From contig JBLNDG010000100.1 of the NCBI GenBank assembly GCA_050261415.1, forward strand, positions 1 to 10,975: DNA of 10,975 nt, given 5' to 3'. Shown here one piece after another: positions 5,900-10,975 of the stretch (the first letter of the stretch is position 1; each line of letters begins with the position of its first letter). Source of the DNA: JBLNDG01 sp050261415 (GTDB taxonomy: Bacteria; Bacillota; Clostridia; Lutisporales; Lutisporaceae). The notes below the pieces were generated by a model. It was given only the letters and a program-made list of their open reading frames with translations, made no database searches and was not told the DNA's origin. The position numbers and the translations under genes were made by a program.

Positions 5900-6571
5900 C
5901 TACTTACCTGCCTTACTCATGAAGTTTTCGAAAAATGCAACCAGATTCATGATTCTGATGCAGTCGTCTATTCCTTTCTGCCTTTTATCGGATACAAAAG
6001 GCTTGATAGAGGTCAAAAGCGTTATTCTTCTGTCATCCTTAACCCCCTCAAACATCTTGTCAAAAAGCATATTCATCAATGCCTTTTCATCAAAACCTGC
6101 CGCATTGCCGGATGTCGGATTTTCAGTCTCTGCCTCCTTTGCTGCTTCAGTCTCCGTTTCATTTATATTATTAGCTTCACCGGCATCATTTTTTACTTCA
6201 TCATTTTTTACTTCATTTTTTTTTTGAGAGCCCATACCCGAGAGGAGCATGCCCATAATTTGCCTTTTGAGGCCTTCCATATCATTATTTTTCAGCATGT
6301 TAACAAGCTGATCGTTTGACCCGTCTGCGGATCGGTTCGCTGAAAGGTACTTGATAATTTCTTCCTTTAGGCCTTCAATATCCCCTTTGTTTATTTTCTC
6401 CTTAATACTGGGGTCAATATTGCTATTCATATTGATTGCATTAACTAAAAGGCCCTTTACCTGGTCTGGTGCTATATTGTTCACATCTATACCGCCAAGC
6501 TTTTCTGAAACCGCTTTTTTCAGATCATTCATACCATTATCCGGTATGTTGTTATCTCTCCCATATGGCAT
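5900..6571 (-). CDS. Hypothetical soluble protein (223 aa) with duplicated helical motif and conserved C-terminal segment
   Basis: No signal peptide or membrane segment. Three parts are visible. (1) Residues 15-112: helical, with a duplicated motif, KGDIEGLKEEIIKYL (62-76) and NNDMEGLKRQIMGML (95-109), 33 residues apart. (2) Residues 113-158: a low-complexity acidic linker with two copies of EVKND, then runs of Glu, Ala, Asn and Thr. (3) Residues 159-223: a helical C-terminal segment including DDRRITLLTSIKPFVSDKRQ (179-198). I recall similar D-x-R-x-x-LL-x-x-x-KP-[FY] endings in short clostridial proteins of unknown function, but have not verified this. ATG 6571 has a strong GGAGG at 6579-6583, 7 bases away. 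It is the middle gene of a three-gene unit, 17 bases after the first and one base before the third. An A10 tract interrupts the linker. Confidence 0.85.
   Translation of the reverse strand: MPYGRDNNIPDNGMNDLKKAVSEKLGGIDVNNIAPDQVKGLLVNAINMNSNIDPSIKEKINKGDIEGLKEEIIKYLSANRSADGSNDQLVNMLKNNDMEGLKRQIMGMLLSGMGSQKKNEVKNDEVKNDAGEANNINETETEAAKEAETENPTSGNAAGFDEKALMNMLFDKMFEGVKDDRRITLLTSIKPFVSDKRQKGIDDCIRIMNLVAFFENFMSKAGK
6185..6214 (-). repeat. Two perfect 15-bp tandem repeats inside the 223-aa gene
   Basis: The 15-base unit ATCATTTTTTACTTC (plus strand) occurs at 6185-6199 and 6200-6214, and encodes the pentapeptide repeat EVKND twice. It adjoins an A10 tract (T10 on plus, 6216-6225), which may be a degenerate third copy. 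It lies in the flexible linker, where copy-number change in multiples of 15 would keep the frame. Confidence 0.9.
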
Positions 6572-6588
6572 ATAATTACCTCCAATTC

Positions 6589-6801
6589 CTATTTAAAATA
6601 AACAGTTTTCGGTTTCATCCTTTTCCTATTGCTGCTCCAGAATATATAGGACGGCTCCCTTTTCTTTTCTTCGGTTTCCGGAGCAGTTTCCTCGGCTTTA
6701 TCCCCATCTTGCCCTCCAAATAAGCTTTCACCGCCGCCTATTACAAGAATGAAGAGGACCAGTAATGCTACCCAACCGACTTCATCAAAAAAATCCTCCA
6801 T
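6589..6801 (-). CDS. Small single-pass membrane protein (70 aa), first gene of operon
   Basis: Residues 1-8 are acidic (MEDFFDEV), 9-22 form a hydrophobic membrane helix (GWVALLVLFILVIG), and the rest is a hydrophilic tail with a Gly-rich turn, an acidic/Pro linker and a basic end (NRKRMKPK). The start is ATG 6801: GGAGG at 6810-6814 is 8 bases away. The in-frame ATG at 6807 is only 2 bases from the same site and unlikely to be used. The layout (short N terminus, one helix, charged tail) resembles many small clostridial membrane proteins, including sporulation-associated ones, but I do not recognise this one. The stop is 17 bases before the next start, so it heads a three-gene unit. No clear vegetative promoter is seen in front of it. 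Confidence 0.8.
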   Translation of the reverse strand: MEDFFDEVGWVALLVLFILVIGGGESLFGGQDGDKAEETAPETEEKKREPSYIFWSSNRKRMKPKTVYFK

Positions 6802-6814
6802 TGCCATAACCTCC

Positions 6815-7019
6815 TAAACAAATAAGAACATTTATTGCTTATTATCATAATATTCTTATGCGGGTGTTTGGTTACAGCGTTTATTCCTCGTCATAGCCAC
6901 GGCGGGAATGCTTATCATCTCACTTCCATACTATGTACAACTATGGTTTTGGTTACAATTTTTCATATATAAAATGTTTAGCGGGAAACATACTGTATAA
7001 ACTATATTAAAATCATGTA
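6815..7019. other. Divergent intergenic region between the small operon and the flavin reductase gene
   Basis: About 200 bases that must hold the leftward promoter of the operon. I find TATTAT and GATAAT-like sequences near 6838-6854 but no matching -35. A 10-base direct repeat, TTTGGTTACA, occurs at 6867-6876 and 6948-6957, 81 bases apart; this could be a pair of regulator sites or chance. No gene is seen. Confidence 0.4.
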
Positions 7020-7028
7020 TGTTATAAT
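7020..7028 (+). promoter_or_regulatory. Extended -10 promoter of the flavin reductase gene
   Basis: TGTTATAAT, the extended -10 form (TG, one base, TATAAT at 7023-7028), with no recognisable -35. Transcription would begin near 7035, downstream of the ATG at 7029, which rules out that ATG as the start. Confidence 0.5.
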
Positions 7029-7094
7029 ATGTACAGGTTAAAGTCTATATTTATCCATCCTAGGCAAATCATGCAATATATAAGGAGGTATAAG

Positions 7095-7679
7095 ATGTCC
7101 AAACAAATGTGGAAGCCGGGGACTCTTCTTTATCCGGTGCCTGCGGTAATGGTATCCTGCAGCAGTAATGGAACAAATAATATTATTACGGTTGCATGGA
7201 CCGGCATAATCAACTCCGAGCCCCCAATGCTCTATGTATCCGTCAGGCCGGAAAGATTCTCATACAATCTTATAAAGGATACAGGAAACTTCGTTGTAAA
7301 TATTCCAACACGTAATCTTGCTTATGCCCTTGATTTTTGCGGTGTAAAGTCAGGCAGGGATTTAAACAAGTTTGAGCACCTCAAGCTTACCCCCCAGAAG
7401 TCCAACCTTGTAGATTCCCCTGGTGTCGGCGAATGCCCTGTTAATATAGAATGCAAGGTTAAAGACATTATAAAGCTCGGTTCCCATGACATGTTTATCG
7501 GGGAGATATTATGTGTGGACGTGGAAGAAAATCTTCTGGACAAATCGGGCAAACTACAGCTAAATAAGGCAGCCTTGATCTGCTATAGCCATGGAGAGTA
7601 CAGGACACTTTCAGACTCTCTCGGGCATTTCGGCTTTTCTGTAAGAAAGAAACCGTTGAAAAAAGGCACTTCGAAGTGA
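7095..7679 (+). CDS. Flavin reductase-like, FMN-binding split-barrel protein
   Basis: 194 residues, the usual length for the flavoredoxin/flavin reductase-like domain family. Typical landmarks: PVPAVMVSC at the N terminus, NIITVAWTGIINSEPPMLYVSV at 29-50 (cofactor-facing TVAW and EPP), GNFVVNIP at 64-71, GECPVNIEC at 112-120, LGSHDMFIGEI at 128-138 and the C-terminal Y...LGHFGFSV at 163-183. Members bind FMN and work as flavin reductases or electron carriers in anaerobes; the partner is unknown. Translation starts at ATG 7095, with AAGGAGG at 7082-7088; the upstream in-frame ATG 7029 overlaps the promoter and lacks a binding site. The last codons form a 12-base palindrome, CACTTCGAAGTG (7667-7678), overlapping the stop. 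Confidence 0.92.
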   Translation: MSKQMWKPGTLLYPVPAVMVSCSSNGTNNIITVAWTGIINSEPPMLYVSVRPERFSYNLIKDTGNFVVNIPTRNLAYALDFCGVKSGRDLNKFEHLKLTPQKSNLVDSPGVGECPVNIECKVKDIIKLGSHDMFIGEILCVDVEENLLDKSGKLQLNKAALICYSHGEYRTLSDSLGHFGFSVRKKPLKKGTSK

Positions 7680-7708
7680 GACGAGTACCGCTAAGCATTG
7701 GTATTACT

Positions 7709-7745
7709 GCGTGAAAATTTTAAACATTAAAAAAATTTAGCACGC
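7709..7745. other. Imperfect AT-rich hairpin downstream of the flavin reductase gene
   Basis: GCGTG (7709-7713) pairs with CACGC (7741-7745). Inside it, AAATTTT (7715-7721) pairs with AAAATTT (7732-7738) across a 1x2 internal loop. No T run follows on either strand, so it is not a standard terminator, although it lies where transcription of the reductase gene should end. Confidence 0.35.
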
Positions 7746-7766
7746 TTATCGATTTTACTTTCTTTT

Positions 7767-7794
7767 TTGATAAAACCGTTGTATATTATATAAA
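7767..7794 (+). promoter_or_regulatory. Promoter of the 36-codon ORF
   Basis: TTGATA (7767-7772), a 16-base spacer and TATAAA (7789-7794), 25 bases upstream of the start codon. This makes the ORF independent of the flavin reductase gene. Confidence 0.5.
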
Positions 7795-7819
7795 ATATAT
7801 ATACGCGGGAGGTGAGCAT

Positions 7820-7930
7820 ATGCCCTTTGTAAATATAGCAAACAACTTCTTCGAGAACAATGACAACAGCAAAAATACCAGTAAGGATGAAGATAATAAG
7901 AAGAAGGTTGTGAAAAAAGAAAAAAAGTAA
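7820..7930 (+). CDS. Small lysine-rich protein (36 aa)
   Basis: Too short for routine gene calling, but its signals are good: GGGAGGTGA with GGAGG 7 bases before ATG 7820, a promoter just upstream and a strong terminator immediately after the TAA at 7928-7930. The product begins with an amphipathic hydrophobic stretch (MPFVNIANNFFEN) and ends in a polar, strongly basic tail (KDEDNKKKVVKKEKK). It has no signal peptide or membrane helix and no family I recognise. It could be a small nucleic-acid- or membrane-surface-associated protein, or a peptide whose role is regulatory. Part of the Lys/Glu bias at its end comes from A-rich codons that also form the left arm of the terminator. Confidence 0.6.
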   Translation: MPFVNIANNFFENNDNSKNTSKDEDNKKKVVKKEKK

Positions 7931-7967
7931 AGTCATGAATTTCATGTCTTTACTTTTTTTCTTTTTT
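7921..7967. terminator. Bidirectional terminator between convergent genes
   Basis: An 18-base inverted repeat, 7921-7938 with 7942-7959, with one T-T mismatch and a 3-base loop. T7 tracts (7954-7960 and 7962-7968) follow on the plus strand, and an A6 run (7921-7926, T on minus) on the other side. It overlaps the stop codons of both the 36-codon ORF (7928-7930) and the TPR gene (7950-7952). Confidence 0.9.
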
Positions 7968-9659
7968 TAATTGAATTTTGCTGCTTATCGTATTATTAAT
8001 CAACCTGAACTTTTCTCCAAGGGAGCTGGTTGAAATGTTATACTTGTCGGCTATCTGCTGCTGTGTAACTTCAGTGTTGCAAAACCGGCAATAAACATAC
8101 TCCAGGGCTGCGGCCCATGTATCTATGCTCTTGATTTCAGGTACTTCCGGATAAGTAGATTTAATAAACTCATACCATATATCTTCTACAATCTTTTTAT
8201 AAGGTCTTCTATAACATCCTTTCATCATGCTTAAGGCCTTGCTTTTTACGTCTTCCCACTCTTTTTTCCTCTCTGATTCAGGAAAGTCCAGCGGATCTAT
8301 CGTTACATTCTTTATTTCGCCGTCGAAATCGACCGTATATGGTTCCTTTGCTCCTATTGAATTCAATAAAAACACAGATTCCATCTTAATATAATTCTCA
8401 ACATCGTTTCTAAGCATAAGCCGCCTTATCGCAGATTCAGCCTCAACAAGCTTTTCATTCTTCAACTTGTTGTAAATGAGCTTTCTCAAGAAATACCTGT
8501 CAAAGTTAATACCAAAATAAAGCGTGTCAAGGGTACGTTCGTTCCCGGCAATCAAATCCCTGCATTCATTTGCAGGCATTTCAATAAACTTGTATATGAA
8601 ATCCAGCCTATTCTTTATCTCTTCTCTGGGCAGCTGATAAGTATATGGGAATACCATGCCGCTTTCTTCACTGTTCATCTGCTTAACCGCAATGTTTATA
8701 TAGTATTCCGACAGCGGATTTTCATTATCAAGCTTGGAAAGCTTTTCCCACAACTTTATGCTTTCCTTATACTTTTTACAGTTAAAAGCTGAAATGGCGG
8801 CGTAGTGCAGGTACATCGGATTGTCGGAATTAACCGTCAAAAGCTTTTTATAGTTTTTATATGCATCTACATGTCTTCCCAGGCTTCCGTAGGTATCTGC
8901 TATTTTATACAGGTAGTCCTCATTATCCGTAACTACCTTCTTTATTTCCCTTACCTGTTTCTCAACCCAGTTCACAATGCCCTGTTTATTGTAGTATATC
9001 GCAAGGTTGCAGTTTGCGTGGACGTTGGATTCCTCATAGGTCAGGACTTCCTTTGCAAGCTCAATTGCCTTGTCTATGCGTCCAAGGTAGTAGTATGCCA
9101 GTGACAGGTTGTTCCTGGCAGGTACTGCATTAGGCAGCATCTGGACCACAGTCTCAAATTTCTGTGCAGCTTTGTCATATTCCCTTTTTTCAAGGTGGTT
9201 TATGGCTTCTTCCTCTATTTTATAAATCTTTTCAAGCTCCTCATCATCAAGGTTGTTATTCGCATCCTTAATCATAGTAAGCATTTCCAGCAGTTCTTCA
9301 GCTTCTTCAGCGAATTCCCCGTCAGGATCCTTTTCAAGGTACATGCTGAAGTATTCAGCAGATTTTTTAAGCTTCTGCATCTGAAGATAATTGCACCCCA
9401 AACCGAAATAACACTCAAGGTAGTTTGGATCGAGGTCCTTGACAATATTAATCAGTACTTCGGTGGATTGGTCTATATCCCCAAGCTCGGCTAAAAGGCC
9501 TGCATAATTAAACTGTATGAAGCTGTCATAAGGTTTGAGCTTTACAGCCTTCTCAATGTATCTGACAGCTGTCTTCAGGCTGCCTTTCTGGATATACTTG
9601 TATCCAATATCAAAATAAAACTCTGCACCTCTCTCAAATGCAATGACTTTATTGCTCAT
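7950..9659 (-). CDS. Tetratricopeptide-repeat protein with C-terminal helix-turn-helix
   Basis: 569 residues, with no signal peptide or membrane helix, so probably cytoplasmic. TPR-like helical pairs cover about 13-115 (three in a row, with AVRYIEKAVKLKP, FIQFNYAGLLAELGD and CYFGLGCNYL features) and 145-312 (about five more), joined by an acidic linker (120-147). Residues 340-500 are helical without a motif I know. The C-terminal part has DTWAAALEYVYCRFC (about 513-527) and then TQQQIADKYNISTSSLGEKF, a helix-turn-helix resembling those in TFIIB/cyclin-like or DUF6398-type domains. It probably acts as a scaffold or regulator binding both protein and nucleic acid; its target is unknown. ATG 9659 has GGTG about 9 bases upstream. 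The gene lies 29 bases after the AlbA_2 gene, consistent with one operon. Confidence 0.85.
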   Translation of the reverse strand: MSNKVIAFERGAEFYFDIGYKYIQKGSLKTAVRYIEKAVKLKPYDSFIQFNYAGLLAELGDIDQSTEVLINIVKDLDPNYLECYFGLGCNYLQMQKLKKSAEYFSMYLEKDPDGEFAEEAEELLEMLTMIKDANNNLDDEELEKIYKIEEEAINHLEKREYDKAAQKFETVVQMLPNAVPARNNLSLAYYYLGRIDKAIELAKEVLTYEESNVHANCNLAIYYNKQGIVNWVEKQVREIKKVVTDNEDYLYKIADTYGSLGRHVDAYKNYKKLLTVNSDNPMYLHYAAISAFNCKKYKESIKLWEKLSKLDNENPLSEYYINIAVKQMNSEESGMVFPYTYQLPREEIKNRLDFIYKFIEMPANECRDLIAGNERTLDTLYFGINFDRYFLRKLIYNKLKNEKLVEAESAIRRLMLRNDVENYIKMESVFLLNSIGAKEPYTVDFDGEIKNVTIDPLDFPESERKKEWEDVKSKALSMMKGCYRRPYKKIVEDIWYEFIKSTYPEVPEIKSIDTWAAALEYVYCRFCNTEVTQQQIADKYNISTSSLGEKFRLINNTISSKIQLKKEKK

Positions 9660-9688
9660 ATATCTAACACCAACTTTATAGTAATTTG

Positions 9689-10846
9689 CTATTTTGGCAT
9701 AAACCCGGGAAGTATAACTTTAAAAAGATCCCTTTTTTCATTATTTATGAAACTTGCACCGCCAAGCTGCCTGAAAGCCTCATTAATCCTCTTGAGTCCC
9801 ATGCCTGATTTAAGAAACCTTTTCTTTTCGTCAAGTACCAAAAGCCTTTGGTAAAGCCACTGGTTCCTCCGGTAGGGATTATACTCGTCCCAAAGACTTG
9901 TAACATCATCATAACTGCAGGTAGCACCAGAATTGCTTACCTCTACCTTATCCCTATCTAATAGTATAACAATTTCCCTGCCTATTGAAAAGTAATCCCT
10001 GTGTACGCTTGCGTTAGCAACAGCCTCGATTAGCGCATCAACCGGGTATTTTTCATCTATACCCTTAATTTTAGCGGTTAAAAACTCTTCGATGCTGTCG
10101 AGCATTCTTGTTATTGGCCCACTGAAATACTTTACCGCTCTGGCACCACAGTTATCTATAATCCTTATACCGGAATGCGGCATATAAAGCTGCGGGTGGT
10201 TTCCGAAAACCAGAAGTCCTCCTACTGTAGGGTGAAACCTTCCGTAATACTCATCCTTGCCTATAATGCCTATGCCTTCAAGTATAGTGTAATAATCCTC
10301 GCTGGAATTTGCCAGCCCAGTCTTGGAAATGTAGTCTTCCAGCATTTCTGTATTGAGCTCCTTTATATCCACGTTATTAAGCACTATCCGTTCCTGCTGG
10401 AGCATCCCCGATTCCTGCAGCATGCTCGCAAGCTCTTCACGCCTTGCTATGTCAGTCGTAGAACCCCTTCTTATATAGAATACCCCTGTTTGCCTTATCT
10501 GGTGAGGTCTTTGGCTGCTCTTGTATATTGTAAGCACTGCAACCTGTTTCTCATCAACAGGAATGATTTCAAGCTTAACCGATACCGGAGGGTCACATCT
10601 CTGGCTTATTACCTGCTGGATCTGTTCCTCTGTGTACCTTTTGCCTTCTATCCCCAATATCTGTTTTGTTTGGTCAGCGACACCAAAAATTATATACCCT
10701 CTGCCGCCCTTTGAATTTGCAATGGCGGTGACGTCTTTGGCAAGTTCCTTCTTGTCAGTTTCCGTATTAAGGGAAAGCTGAGCCTTAAAATCAAGCTTAG
10801 TCCCCTCAGGCTTTTGAAGCAGAGAATTTAGTTTCTGTCTGTCCAA
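9689..10846 (-). CDS. AlbA_2 (Schlafen-type) ATP-binding protein
   Basis: 385 residues from TTG 10846. Residues 10-125 form the AlbA_2/SLFN domain: EGTKLDFK (14-21), KDVTAIANSKGGRGYIIFGVAD (37-58) and the GVFYIRRGSTT strand (121-131). The C-terminal half is a GHKL-like ATPase: DALIEAVANASVHRDY (270-285) is the N-box region that binds Mg-ATP, followed by VEVSNSGA (301-308) and SGMGLKRINEAF (347-358). This two-domain form is common in bacteria and often annotated as a putative transcriptional regulator; some relatives occur in defence loci. The TTG is chosen because GGGAG (10855-10859) is 8 bases from it, whereas the in-frame GTG at 10855 overlaps that site and could not use it. It is followed after 29 bases by the TPR gene. 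Confidence 0.9.
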   Translation of the reverse strand: MDRQKLNSLLQKPEGTKLDFKAQLSLNTETDKKELAKDVTAIANSKGGRGYIIFGVADQTKQILGIEGKRYTEEQIQQVISQRCDPPVSVKLEIIPVDEKQVAVLTIYKSSQRPHQIRQTGVFYIRRGSTTDIARREELASMLQESGMLQQERIVLNNVDIKELNTEMLEDYISKTGLANSSEDYYTILEGIGIIGKDEYYGRFHPTVGGLLVFGNHPQLYMPHSGIRIIDNCGARAVKYFSGPITRMLDSIEEFLTAKIKGIDEKYPVDALIEAVANASVHRDYFSIGREIVILLDRDKVEVSNSGATCSYDDVTSLWDEYNPYRRNQWLYQRLLVLDEKKRFLKSGMGLKRINEAFRQLGGASFINNEKRDLFKVILPGFMPK

Positions 10847-10899
10847 ACAACCCACTCCCTTTGCTTACACTCGTTTCAACCCGCTGCCTTACTAATAAT

Positions 10900-10905
10900 A
10901 TTATA
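10900..10905 (-). promoter_or_regulatory. Possible -10 element of the AlbA_2-TPR operon
   Basis: A perfect minus-strand TATAAT 53 bases upstream of TTG 10846, in a very AT-rich stretch. No matching -35 is seen at the usual distance. From 10906 to the window end I see no gene. Confidence 0.35.
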
Positions 10906-10975
10906 TATAGTTTAACATAATATGATTAAATTACAAATTCTCAAATAAGAAAATTCAATTCCTGCAAAAAAACAA

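Noticed and set aside
6185..6225. Short tandem repeats as a possible CRISPR or minisatellite array
   Set aside because: Only two 15-base copies with no spacers, in frame within a coding linker; best read as a local coding duplication.
7029..7094. Upstream in-frame extension of the flavin reductase (22 extra codons)
   Set aside because: The ATG at 7029 touches the -10 element and precedes the likely transcript start. AAGGAGG sits correctly before ATG 7095.
7727..7945. Minus-strand open frame of 72 codons, hydrophobic
   Set aside because: It begins inside the bidirectional terminator, has no ribosome binding site and is antisense to the 36-codon ORF, whose A-rich codons read as Phe/Leu on the other strand.
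10847..10855. GTG start at 10855 for the AlbA_2 gene
   Set aside because: The only Shine-Dalgarno (GGGAG, 10855-10859) overlaps this GTG; it is correctly spaced for the TTG at 10846.

Overview
The window looks like chromosomal DNA of a low-GC, Gram-positive anaerobe of the class Clostridia, perhaps an Acetivibrio/Ruminiclostridium-type species. The reasons are AT-rich DNA, strong GGAGG-type ribosome binding sites, TTG starts alongside ATG, T-tailed hairpin terminators, a CCA-encoding tRNA-Leu gene and protein families typical of Firmicutes. The genus is inference. I see no phage, transposon, integrase or CRISPR array.

Layout, left to right. 1-282 (-): the 5' end of a secreted YkuD-type L,D-transpeptidase, cut by the window edge and starting at TTG. 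549-1490 (-): a YdjM/YfhP-type membrane-bound metal-dependent hydrolase with its own terminator. 1771-1853 (+): tRNA-Leu(CAA) with promoter and terminator. 1956-3047 (-): one secreted/membrane protein gene that appears split into three reading-frame segments by two compensating single-base frameshifts. 3212-4030 (+): an AadA-like nucleotidyltransferase, convergent with 4063-5397 (-), a CNNM/CBS/CorC-type membrane protein; the two share a bidirectional terminator. 5725-6801 (-): a compact three-gene unit of two small membrane proteins flanking a 223-residue soluble protein, with terminator. 7095-7679 (+): a flavin reductase-like split-barrel protein. 7820-7930 (+): a 36-codon lysine-rich ORF with strong expression signals. 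7950-10846 (-): a probable two-gene operon of an AlbA_2/Schlafen-type ATP-binding protein followed by a large TPR protein ending in a helix-turn-helix.

Most genes look like housekeeping or envelope functions in short transcription units bounded by hairpins. The units I cannot assign to a known function are the 5725-6801 operon, the 36-codon ORF, the broken membrane-protein gene and the AlbA_2-TPR pair. The first is the best candidate for an undescribed system: it is compact, complete, and carries an A10 tract in which a one-base slip in either direction gives immediate termination.

Several starts are set by ribosome binding site spacing: TTG at 282, ATG at 6801 rather than 6807, ATG at 7095 rather than 7029, and TTG at 10846 rather than GTG at 10855. 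All family calls come from reading motifs by eye; no database search was run.
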